Below, piece by piece: positions 1 through 6,066 of a DNA stretch of 7,010 nt. Position numbers and translations under genes: made by a program. The first letter of the stretch is position 1, and every line of letters starts with the position of its first letter. This DNA comes from Streptosporangiaceae bacterium (GTDB lineage: Bacteria; Actinomycetota; Actinomycetes; Streptosporangiales; Streptosporangiaceae), in NCBI GenBank assembly GCA_030045175.1, contig JASIBM010000219.1:1-7010 (forward strand). Reading direction: 5' to 3'. The notes below the pieces were generated by a model that saw nothing but the letters and a program-made list of their open reading frames with translations, ran no database searches and was not told the DNA's origin.

Positions 1-15
1 ACGGCGGCCGGCCTG

Positions 16-1896
16 GTGCAGCCTGGGCGTCCCCGGCGCGGGCGGTGGATCGCGGCCAGCGCGGCCGCCGCGGCGATCGCCCTGGTGGCCGGGCTCTTCG
101 CGGTGCTCGGGCACGGTACCGGCGGCGGAGGCAGCCGTGCGGGCGGTGTCTTCGTACCGCCGGTCTACGGAGGGACGCTGCGGCTGGTGTCGTCGTATTC
201 GCCCGACCAGCTCGACCCGGCCGAGGCCTATTACATTGGCGACTACGTACTCGAGCGCGCTTACACCCGCCAGCTCATCACCTACCCTGACGCCGACGAC
301 TACTCGGTGAACTCGCCCGGCTGGACCGCGGACACCACCCCGGTGCCTGACGCGGCGACCGTCGTCCCCACCGTCGGCAACGGCGGGATCAGCAACGGCG
401 GGAGGACCTACACCTTCCACATCAAGCCCGGCGTCATGTGGAACACCAGCCCGCCCCGGCAGGTGACCGCGCAGGACTTCGTCCGTGAGTTCAAGGCCAT
501 GTGCAACCCGGTCATGCCCACGCCGACCCAGCAGTACTACACGGCGACGATCGCGGGCATGAGCGGTTACTGCACCGCCGAGTACGGCCACTTCCTCAGC
601 GCGCCGCAAACGGCGGCCAACATCGCGCGATACCAAGACCAGAACGCGATCTCAGGGATCACCACGCCCGGCCGGCTGACGCTGCGGTTCGACCTGGTGC
701 ATCCTGCGGCCGACTTCCTTAACCTGCTCGCGCTGACGTTCGCCTCGGCCCGGCCGGCCGAGTACGACGCATACCTGCCCGGCAGCAGCCAGCTGCAGCA
801 GCACCTGCTGTCCGACGGGCCGTACCAGATCACCTCGTACGTGCCGGGCAAATCCCTGACGCTGACCAAGAACCCGGCGTGGCGGCAGTCAACCGACGCG
901 GTCAGGCACCAGTTCGTGGCACGGATCACCGACGCTATCGGGCTGTCGGCTGCCGCACAGGTCGCCGGGGAGCGGTCGGGACAGTATGACCTTTCACTCG
1001 ACACAACTCCGCCGGACAGCGACATATCGCGATTCCAGGCGCGCCACGATCCGAAGTTCGCCATCTGGCCATCTGGCTTCCTCACCTACCTGGTGCTCAA
1101 CCTGCGCAGCCCGAACTCAGGTAAGGCGATGAGCAAGCTCGCCGTCCGCCAGGCGATCGAGTACGGGATCGACAAGGCCGCGATCAGGACCAGCTTCGGC
1201 CAGGCCGAGTTCACCCAGGTCGCGAACAGCGTGATCACCCCGGGCAACGCCGGCTACCAGGACTTCGACCTGTACCCGTCGCCCGGTGACGCTGGCGACG
1301 CGGCGAAGTGCAGGAGCCTGCTCGGCCAGGCCGGGTACCGCGGCGGGCTGAGGCTGAACGGCTGGTACGTCGCGGACAGCGTCAACACGGCGGTCTTCGC
1401 CGCGGCGCGGCAGAGCCTGCTCGGGTGTGGCATCACCCTCGTGGGCAAGCCGCTCGGTGCGGGGACCTTCTATGCCGACCTGGACGATACCTCGGCCACC
1501 AACAGGCCGGGCACCTTCGACCTCGCGGTGACCGGCTGGTTTCCTGACTGGTTCGGCGACGACGCCCGCTCGACCATCGGCTCCTTCCTGCGCAGCAATT
1601 GCAGCCCGAGCACAGACAACTTCGGCTGCTACAGCAACCCGGCGATGGACAGCCTGATCTCCCAGGCGGAGTCCGCGCCGACGATCGCGCGGGCGGCAGC
1701 GCTGTGGCACCAGGCCGACCTGCTCGCCATGCGCGACGCCGTGATCGTCCCGCTGTTCGACCAGGAACAGGCGTACTACAGCAGTGCTCGCGTGCACCAG
1801 TACTGCGCGCCCGGGACGAGCTGCCCCACGGCGGTGATCTGGGCTCCGAACATCGGCGGCCCCGACATCACCAACGTCTGGCTCGCACGCCACTGA
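16..1896 (+). CDS. Family-5 extracellular solute-binding protein (oligopeptide/dipeptide ABC type), start uncertain
   Basis: Probable extracytoplasmic substrate receptor of an ABC importer for peptides or similar solutes. From the GTG at 16 it is 626 residues. A basic N-terminus (RPRRGR) precedes one hydrophobic segment at about 11-32, then a Gly-rich linker. The mature part begins YGGTLRLVSSYSPDQLDPAEA (48-71), the usual opening of SBP_bac_5 proteins. Other family landmarks are YTFHIKPGVMWN (132-143), TAQDFVREFKAMCNP (151-165), SDGPYQITSYVPGKSLTLTKNPAW (266-289) and LAVRQAIEYGIDKAAI (375-390). There is no lipobox cysteine, so it is secreted or membrane-anchored rather than an ordinary lipoprotein. 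Eight cysteines fall in four near pairs (163/186, 432/471, 529/538, 597/603), consistent with disulfides outside the cell. The frame is open from base 1 and no good ribosome site precedes the GTG, so the protein may start upstream and be longer. No permease or ATPase gene follows; the next gene is convergent. The family is confident; the substrate is not predictable. Confidence 0.9.
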   Translation: MQPGRPRRGRWIAASAAAAAIALVAGLFAVLGHGTGGGGSRAGGVFVPPVYGGTLRLVSSYSPDQLDPAEAYYIGDYVLERAYTRQLITYPDADDYSVNSPGWTADTTPVPDAATVVPTVGNGGISNGGRTYTFHIKPGVMWNTSPPRQVTAQDFVREFKAMCNPVMPTPTQQYYTATIAGMSGYCTAEYGHFLSAPQTAANIARYQDQNAISGITTPGRLTLRFDLVHPAADFLNLLALTFASARPAEYDAYLPGSSQLQQHLLSDGPYQITSYVPGKSLTLTKNPAWRQSTDAVRHQFVARITDAIGLSAAAQVAGERSGQYDLSLDTTPPDSDISRFQARHDPKFAIWPSGFLTYLVLNLRSPNSGKAMSKLAVRQAIEYGIDKAAIRTSFGQAEFTQVANSVITPGNAGYQDFDLYPSPGDAGDAAKCRSLLGQAGYRGGLRLNGWYVADSVNTAVFAAARQSLLGCGITLVGKPLGAGTFYADLDDTSATNRPGTFDLAVTGWFPDWFGDDARSTIGSFLRSNCSPSTDNFGCYSNPAMDSLISQAESAPTIARAAALWHQADLLAMRDAVIVPLFDQEQAYYSSARVHQYCAPGTSCPTAVIWAPNIGGPDITNVWLARH

Positions 1897-1923
1897 CACC
1901 GCTCGCTGGAGCTGGCAGGGGCG

Positions 1924-1939
1924 GGCCGGTCGCGCGGCC
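1924..1939. terminator. Weak GC hairpin between convergent genes
   Basis: A 5-bp inverted repeat (GGCCG at 1924-1928, CGGCC at 1935-1939) with a 6-base loop lies in the 46-bp gap between the solute-binding gene and the end of the methyltransferase gene. It could slow transcription from both sides, but it is short and has no T-run on either strand. It is supported mainly by position. Confidence 0.25.
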
Positions 1940-1942
1940 GGG

Positions 1943-2719
1943 CTACTGTGCGGGCTTCTGCCAGATCGAGACGTGCTTGCGGCTCTCGCTGGTGAATGGC
2001 TGGCGGGCCCAGCCGTCCCAGCGGTCGCGCGGCCGCAGGCCGGCGATCTGCGCCATCAGGTCGAGCTCGGACGGCCATACGTACCTGAACGGGATCGAGC
2101 GGTACTCGCCGCGGCCGTCGACAACCTCGATGTAGTTCGAGCTCTCCGATTGCGTGGCGACGTCATAGCGATCGAACGCCCAACGGGTGGGGCTCACGTG
2201 GAACGACACGACGTCCTGCCCAGGCGGAAGCCGCCGCAGGTCAGGGACCGAGACCTCGATCAGGAAGCAGCCGCCAGGCGCGAGGTGGGCGGCGGCGTTC
2301 TTGAAGCAGGCCACCTGCGCCGCCTGGCTGGTCAGGTTCATGATCGTGTTGAAGACCAGGTAAACGACGGAGAACTGGCCGTCCACCCTGGTCGTCGCGA
2401 TGTCGCCGATGGTCACGCCGACGGCGTCGCCACCTGGCTTGGCCCGCAGCCTGGCCACCATCGCGCGGGAGGAGTCGATGCCGTGCACCTGCACGCCCCG
2501 GCTGGCCAGCGGCAGCGCGATCCTGCCGGTCCCGATCGCCAGTTCGAGCGCCCGGCCGGTGCCCGCGAGCTCGGCAAGCAGCTCGACTGCCGCGGCCAGC
2601 TCCCAGGGCTCGAAGGCGTCGGCCACGTCCTCGTCATAGGTCGCGGCCACGCGCTCGCCAAAGTACCCGTCCGCATCGTCCACTGACTGCTCCGTCGCCT
2701 GGTTCGCCGCCTCGTCCAC
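1943..2719 (-). CDS. Class I SAM-dependent methyltransferase, substrate unknown
   Basis: A soluble cytoplasmic protein of 258 residues, probably transferring a methyl group from S-adenosylmethionine to an unidentified acceptor. The Rossmann-type SAM site is clear: motif I ALELAIGTGR at 57-66, the acidic end of strand 2 in VHGIDSS with Asp82, GDIAT with Asp106, and LVFNTIMNL (121-129) followed by the post-motif stretch LAPGGCFLIEV (146-156). The N-terminal YFGERVAATYDED (19-31) is typical of the small Methyltransf_25/11-like families. The C-terminus (FTSESRKHVSIWQKP) is the final strand seen in actinobacterial relatives. The start is GTG, with no clear Shine-Dalgarno but a TACGGT box 4 bases upstream, so translation may be nearly leaderless. 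The stop is TAG. It lies downstream of amt on the same strand, but a strong inverted repeat separates them, so co-transcription is doubtful. Fold confident, substrate unknown. Confidence 0.88.
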   Translation of the reverse strand: MDEAANQATEQSVDDADGYFGERVAATYDEDVADAFEPWELAAAVELLAELAGTGRALELAIGTGRIALPLASRGVQVHGIDSSRAMVARLRAKPGGDAVGVTIGDIATTRVDGQFSVVYLVFNTIMNLTSQAAQVACFKNAAAHLAPGGCFLIEVSVPDLRRLPPGQDVVSFHVSPTRWAFDRYDVATQSESSNYIEVVDGRGEYRSIPFRYVWPSELDLMAQIAGLRPRDRWDGWARQPFTSESRKHVSIWQKPAQ

Positions 2720-2723
2720 GCGG

Positions 2724-2729
2724 ACCGTA
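2724..2729 (-). promoter_or_regulatory. Possible -10 box for the methyltransferase gene
   Basis: On the minus strand TACGGT ends 4 bases before the GTG start. It fits the actinobacterial TANNNT pattern and would give a leaderless or nearly leaderless transcript, although 6-7 bases is the more usual spacing. I see no convincing -35 box. The same GCTACGGT string recurs upstream of amt. Confidence 0.3.
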
Positions 2730-2769
2730 GCGCGGCAGGCCAGCCGGATGCACTCGGTTTTCTCGCGAC

Positions 2770-2807
2770 CGGCGATTCGCCCACTTGGACAGGCGGGCGA
2801 ATCGCCG
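2770..2807. terminator. 13-bp perfect inverted repeat after amt; terminator or paired operator
   Basis: Arms 2770-2782 (CGGCGATTCGCCC) and 2795-2807 (GGGCGAATCGCCG) are exactly complementary, with a 12-base loop. The stem starts 9 bases beyond the amt TAA stop, the right place for an intrinsic terminator of the amt transcript, though no T-run follows on either strand (often so in actinobacteria). Each arm is itself an odd palindrome, GGCGA-T-TCGCC and GGCGA-A-TCGCC, 25 bp apart. The element also lies 51-88 bp upstream of the methyltransferase start, so it could instead be a two-site operator for that gene. Confidence 0.6.
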
Positions 2808-2815
2808 CGCCTTGC

Positions 2816-4087
2816 TTAGTCGGGTTCGGCTGCGAGCGGAGCGCTGACCACGGTGCCGTCGATCTGGCTGGCGACGGTGACCGGCTGCTGGTAGCCGGTC
2901 TCGGCGTGCTCGCTGAGGTCGAGGCCGATTTCCTCGTCACCTGGAGAAACCCGTAGCCCGACGGTGTGGTCGGTGATCCACAAGATGATCCAGGTCATGA
3001 CGAACGGGAAGACGATACCCACGACCGCCAGCACGGCCTGCCTGCCGAGCTGGGTCCAGCCACCGGGCTCGCCGGCCGCGTTCACCGCGAGGCTCGCGAA
3101 GACGCCGGTCAGCAAGACCCCGACCGCGCCGCCCACCATGTGAACGCCGACGACGTCGAGCGAGTCGTCGTAGTGGAAGATGTCCTTCAGGTGGACGGCG
3201 CCGTAGCAGAGCACTCCGGCAGCCGCGCCGATGATGATCGCCGCCCACGGCTGCACGTAGCCCGAGGCCGGGGTGATCGCGGCCAGGCCGGCGACGGCGC
3301 CAGCGGCGATGCCGATGCCGGATGGCTTGCGCCGGCGCCACCACTCCACGCCCATCCAGGCGAGCATCGCGGTGCAGGCGCCAAGCTGGGTGTTCACCAG
3401 CGCGTACGCGGCGACCGTCCCGGCCGAGGTCGCGCTGCCCGCGTTGAACCCGAACCAGCCGAACCACAAGATCCCGGCGCCAAGCAGCACGAGCGGCACG
3501 CTGTGCGGCTGCTCGAGCTGGTGGCTTCGCTTCAGGTAGAAGGCCGTGGCCAGCGCCGCAGCTCCGGCAAGCTCATGGACGACGGAGCCCCCGGCGAAGT
3601 CGATCGCGTGCAGTCCGCCCGAGCCAAGAATGCCGCCACCCCACTCCGCGTGCGCGAACGGGCTGTAGACAAGCAGCGACCACAGCCCGATGAAGACCAG
3701 GTAACCGCGAAAGCGCATCCGCTCGCAGAACGCTCCAGCGATCAGCGCCGGGGTGATCACGGCGAACTTCATCTGGAACGCCATGTACACCAGGGAGGGA
3801 ATCGTCGGGGCGAACTTGTTGGGTGCGCCGTTGACGTTGTGCAGCATCACGTTCGCCAGGCTGCCGATCACGCCGCCCCAGTGATTGGCGCCGAACGCCA
3901 GCGAGTACCCCAGGATGACCCACAACAAGCTGACCACGCCGATCGCCACGAAGGACTGAACCATCGTCGCGACCACGTTCTTCGCGCCGACCAGTCCGCC
4001 GTAGAAAAGGGCGAGCCCGGGCATCATGAAGAACACGAGCGCGGTCGATGTCAGCATCCACGCGGTATCGCCAGCGCTGATGTGCAT
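2816..4087 (-). CDS. amt: Ammonium transporter Amt/AmtB
   Basis: Inner-membrane channel that takes up ammonium (conducted as NH3 plus H+) for nitrogen assimilation; the family forms trimers. It has 423 residues, the usual bacterial length, with about 11 hydrophobic segments. Pore residues can be matched to E. coli AmtB: Phe gate F108 and F214 (WFGFNAGSA), W149 in WGGG, D163 in DFAGGSVVH, and the twin histidines H171 and H316 (GVHMVGG). CERMRF (121-126) matches the conserved AERIRF. The cytoplasmic tail GLDLSEHAETGY (388-399) keeps the region that contacts GlnK in AmtB. I chose the ATG at 4087 because GGGAGG lies 4 bases before it; a TTG four codons upstream is in frame but would put that ribosome site inside the gene. 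No glnK or glnD lies beside it within the window; neighbours are a methyltransferase and a protein kinase. A TACGGT box about 50 bp upstream may be its promoter. I found no convincing GlnR box. Confidence 0.96.
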   Translation of the reverse strand: MHISAGDTAWMLTSTALVFFMMPGLALFYGGLVGAKNVVATMVQSFVAIGVVSLLWVILGYSLAFGANHWGGVIGSLANVMLHNVNGAPNKFAPTIPSLVYMAFQMKFAVITPALIAGAFCERMRFRGYLVFIGLWSLLVYSPFAHAEWGGGILGSGGLHAIDFAGGSVVHELAGAAALATAFYLKRSHQLEQPHSVPLVLLGAGILWFGWFGFNAGSATSAGTVAAYALVNTQLGACTAMLAWMGVEWWRRRKPSGIGIAAGAVAGLAAITPASGYVQPWAAIIIGAAAGVLCYGAVHLKDIFHYDDSLDVVGVHMVGGAVGVLLTGVFASLAVNAAGEPGGWTQLGRQAVLAVVGIVFPFVMTWIILWITDHTVGLRVSPGDEEIGLDLSEHAETGYQQPVTVASQIDGTVVSAPLAAEPD

Positions 4088-4091
4088 GCAG

Positions 4092-4097
4092 CCTCCC
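4092..4097 (-). promoter_or_regulatory. Ribosome binding site deciding the amt start
   Basis: GGGAGG on the minus strand, 4 bases before the ATG at 4087. It favours that ATG over the in-frame TTG at 4099, which overlaps the site. Confidence 0.65.
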
Positions 4098-4134
4098 AAG
4101 AATGACGCGGCGCCGTTGCCCGCATCCTGGGGTC

Positions 4135-4140
4135 ACCGTA
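4135..4140 (-). promoter_or_regulatory. Possible -10 box of amt
   Basis: TACGGT on the minus strand inside GGGCTACGGTGACC fits TANNNT and would start transcription near 4128, leaving a leader of about 40 bases with the ribosome site in it. No clear -35 sequence is visible at 16-19 bases, so this rests on the -10 match, its position in the 126-bp gap, and its likeness to the box before the methyltransferase gene. Confidence 0.35.
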
Positions 4141-4155
4141 GCCCATTTCAGACCT

Positions 4156-4182
4156 CGCGCACTCGACTTCGGACCGAGCGCG
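4156..4182 (-). terminator. Hairpin downstream of the kinase gene
   Basis: CGCG (4156-4159) plus CTCG (4162-4165) pair with CGAG (4175-4178) plus CGCG (4179-4182), giving an 8-bp stem with a 2-base bulge and a 9-base loop. An alternative 6-bp pairing is CACTCG (4160-4165) with CGAGTG (4181-4186). It starts about 30 bases after the kinase stop and before the possible amt -10 box, so it may separate the two transcripts. There is no T-run. Confidence 0.4.
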
Positions 4183-4213
4183 AGTGTGTCGCGGCGGGAC
4201 TGGGCTGGGTTGG

Positions 4214-5851
4214 TCAGTACCCGGTGCTGACCAGGTGTTGCGTGCCGAAGACGATCTTGCCGTCATAGACCGTGTAGGTCATGGCGTAGATCTGCACCGC
4301 CCTGAACACCTCATAGGCACGCTCCCTGACGAGCACGGTCTTACCGTCGACAGCCAGGTGGGTGATCACGACGAGCTTGGTCTCCCGGTAGCCCATCACG
4401 AACAGCCGGTAGGACCTGCTGAGCTTGTCGCCGCCGAGTAGCCACGCCGCCCGGTAGCGGTGGCTGTTGATATCCCGGTAGTACATGCGCACAACCGCCT
4501 GCGGGCTGGCGTAGTGATGGTGATGCAGCCTCGGTGCGCCGCCGGCGTGGCCGGGGAGCAAGAACACGACTCCAGCGGCGGCCGCGGCCACCAGCAGGCC
4601 GACGACCGCGCTGATCGCCCATGGCCTTCGCCGTGGCCGACGGCGGGTCACTGGGGCGAGTTCTGCGGTCGGCGGCGTGACCTGTGCGGGCGTGGGCCGT
4701 GCGGTCGGCGGCGTGACCTGTGCGGGCGAGGGCCGTGCGGTCGGCGGCGTGACCTGTGCGGGCGTGGGCCGTGCGGTCGGCGGCGTGGGCTGCGCGACTG
4801 CTGGCGGCTCGGGCTGGACGGCTGCTGGCTCTGGCCGGATGGCTGGTGCGGACTGGGCAGCCGACGGTGTCATCAGCGCCGACGCTGGCTGATGCCGCGA
4901 TGGCGCCGTGGGTGACCACCCGGCGTCGTGAGCGTCGTGCCTGGGCTGTGCGACCCTGGGCGCGGGCGTCGTGGCCGGCGCGTCCGAGGCCGTCGGCGGG
5001 ACGACCGGCTGAGGCCGGCGGTGCCGGCCACCGCGCAGCGAATCCAGGTCGGCCAGCGCGGATATCTGCGCCAGGAATTCCTCGGCGGTGGGGCGCAGGC
5101 TGGCCTCCTTGGACAGCGAGCGCGCGATCAGGGAACTTATCGAAGCGGGCACTCCGCCGATCGCCGGCGTGCCGTGGACGATGCGATAGAGCAGGACAGT
5201 AGCCGGACCCGACCCGAACGGGCCCTCCCCGCAGGAGGCGAACGTGATCACCGACCCGAGGCTGAAGATGTCGCTCGACGGCCCGACAGGACCGCCCTCG
5301 GCCTGCTCAGGCGACATGAAGCCGGGCGAGCCGACGATGCTTCCCGTGCCAGTCACGCGGCTGGCGTCCAGAGCCCGGGAGATGCCGAAGTCGATAATCC
5401 GCGGGCCGTCGGCGGCCAGCAAGACATTCGATGGCTTGAGGTCACGATGGACCACCCCTGCCGCGTGGATCACGGCCAGGCCCTCGGCCAGCCCGGCGGC
5501 CAGCGACAGCACCGCGTGGGTGGCCAGCGGCCCGGAGCCCTCGACCGCTTCGGTGAGCGAAGGACCCGCCACGTAACCGGTGACCAGCCAGGGCTGCTCC
5601 GCGTCGGGATCAGCGTCGACCACCGGAGCGGTGAATATGCCGCTGACGCGCCGCGCCGCCGCGACCTCTTGCGCGAACCTGGCCCGGAAGGCGGCATTCT
5701 CCGCCAGATCGCTGCGGATCAGCTTGACCGCGACCGGCCGACCACCGGGGGACTGACCGAGGAAGACCTCGCCCATCCCGCCATTGCCGAGCCTTCCGGT
5801 GAGCCGGTACCTTCCGACCTGCCGCGGATCGGTCGGCCGCAGCGCCTCCAT
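4214..5851 (-). CDS. Membrane Ser/Thr protein kinase, PknB type, with an extracytoplasmic C-terminal domain
   Basis: A 545-residue one-pass membrane kinase that should phosphorylate Ser/Thr of cytoplasmic proteins in response to a signal outside the membrane. Catalytic motifs are complete: Gly loop GNGGMGEVF (22-30), K43 in AVK, E62 of helix C, HRDLKPSN (135-142), DFG (154-156), an activation loop with T167, T169 and S171, and SPE at 180-182 in place of APE. A Pro/Ala/Thr-rich linker (about 280-400) contains three copies of PPTARP(T/S)PAQVT (357-392) and part of a fourth. A basic patch (RRRPRRRP) precedes the membrane helix at about 411-432. Outside lie HHHH at 443-446 and a domain of about 97 residues (449-545) beginning SPQAVVRMYYRDINSHRYRAAW, resembling NTF2-like domains on secreted actinobacterial proteins. 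I chose the ATG at 5851, with GGGAG 8 bases upstream, because the kinase fold starts at residue 14; earlier starts are possible. Signal and targets are unknown. Confidence 0.94.
   Translation of the reverse strand: MEALRPTDPRQVGRYRLTGRLGNGGMGEVFLGQSPGGRPVAVKLIRSDLAENAAFRARFAQEVAAARRVSGIFTAPVVDADPDAEQPWLVTGYVAGPSLTEAVEGSGPLATHAVLSLAAGLAEGLAVIHAAGVVHRDLKPSNVLLAADGPRIIDFGISRALDASRVTGTGSIVGSPGFMSPEQAEGGPVGPSSDIFSLGSVITFASCGEGPFGSGPATVLLYRIVHGTPAIGGVPASISSLIARSLSKEASLRPTAEEFLAQISALADLDSLRGGRHRRPQPVVPPTASDAPATTPAPRVAQPRHDAHDAGWSPTAPSRHQPASALMTPSAAQSAPAIRPEPAAVQPEPPAVAQPTPPTARPTPAQVTPPTARPSPAQVTPPTARPTPAQVTPPTAELAPVTRRRPRRRPWAISAVVGLLVAAAAAGVVFLLPGHAGGAPRLHHHHYASPQAVVRMYYRDINSHRYRAAWLLGGDKLSRSYRLFVMGYRETKLVVITHLAVDGKTVLVRERAYEVFRAVQIYAMTYTVYDGKIVFGTQHLVSTGY
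4664..4787 (-). repeat. 36-bp in-frame tandem repeat in the kinase linker, about 3.4 copies
   Basis: Units lie at 4664-4699, 4700-4735 and 4736-4771, with the first 16 bases of a fourth at 4772-4787. Units 1 and 3 are identical; unit 2 differs by one base, changing Thr to Ser. Each unit encodes PPTARP(T/S)PAQVT. Because 36 is a multiple of three, copy-number change would lengthen or shorten the linker without breaking the gene. Confidence 0.95.
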
Positions 5852-5859
5852 CACCCGAT

Positions 5860-5864
5860 CTCCC
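5860..5864 (-). promoter_or_regulatory. Ribosome binding site supporting the kinase start
   Basis: GGGAG on the minus strand, 8 bases before the ATG at 5851. A GTG directly before the ATG is also in frame and cannot be excluded. Confidence 0.55.
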
Positions 5865-5914
5865 GCTGAGTCACGACGATTCCTGGCGCACCGCGAGCCG
5901 TGGTGCGGCAGGCG

Positions 5915-5943
5915 TGACACCCCGTCCGTGCGTCGTGGTGTCA
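5915..5943. promoter_or_regulatory. Spaced inverted repeat upstream of the kinase gene
   Basis: TGACACC (5915-5921) and GGTGTCA (5937-5943) are perfectly complementary, with 15 bases between them, so half-site centres are 22 bp apart (about two helical turns). It lies 64-92 bp upstream of the kinase ATG in the divergent region, a plausible site for a dimeric regulator. A 7-bp repeat of this kind can also occur by chance. Confidence 0.35.
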
Positions 5944-6054
5944 GCGTATCCGGCTATCGCGAGCTAGCAGAAAGGATGCCCCCATTCTGCACACAACGCC
6001 GCCGATGGCGGTCGCCTGCGGATGGTCCGATGGCGCGCGCGGGCACGCGGTGGC

Positions 6055-6066
6055 TAGGGTCGTACG
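6055..6066 (+). promoter_or_regulatory. Leaderless promoter -10 box of the BtuF-like gene
   Basis: TAGGGT at 6055-6060 is followed by exactly 6 bases and then the GTG at 6067. This is the usual arrangement for actinobacterial leaderless transcripts, whose first base is the start codon. There is no Shine-Dalgarno sequence before the GTG, which agrees. The -35 region (about 6031-6036, TGGCGC) is poor. Confidence 0.6.

Noticed and set aside
1117..1899. 260-codon open frame opposite the solute-binding gene
   Set aside because: Its composition is that of a mirror frame, and the plus strand carries a coherent family-5 binding protein.
1973..2686. 237-codon plus-strand frame opposite the methyltransferase
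   Set aside because: The minus strand carries the SAM-binding motifs; this frame has no recognisable domain.
2966..4105. 379-codon open frame on the plus strand opposite amt
   Set aside because: The minus strand encodes a full Amt protein with all pore residues. The opposite frame is rich in Arg, Asp and His with no fold, as expected of an antisense frame in GC-rich DNA.
4100..4213. GlnR operator upstream of amt
   Set aside because: GTGAC and GCAAC occur but 12 bases apart, not the 6-base spacing of gTnAc-n6-GnAAc boxes, and no neighbouring half-sites fit.
4664..4787. CRISPR-like array
   Set aside because: The units are contiguous with no spacers and encode an in-frame Pro-rich peptide, so this is a coding minisatellite.
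4928..5869. 313-codon open frame on the plus strand opposite the kinase domain
   Set aside because: It is a shadow of the catalytic domain, with low-complexity Arg/Gly/Ala composition and no motif or ribosome site.
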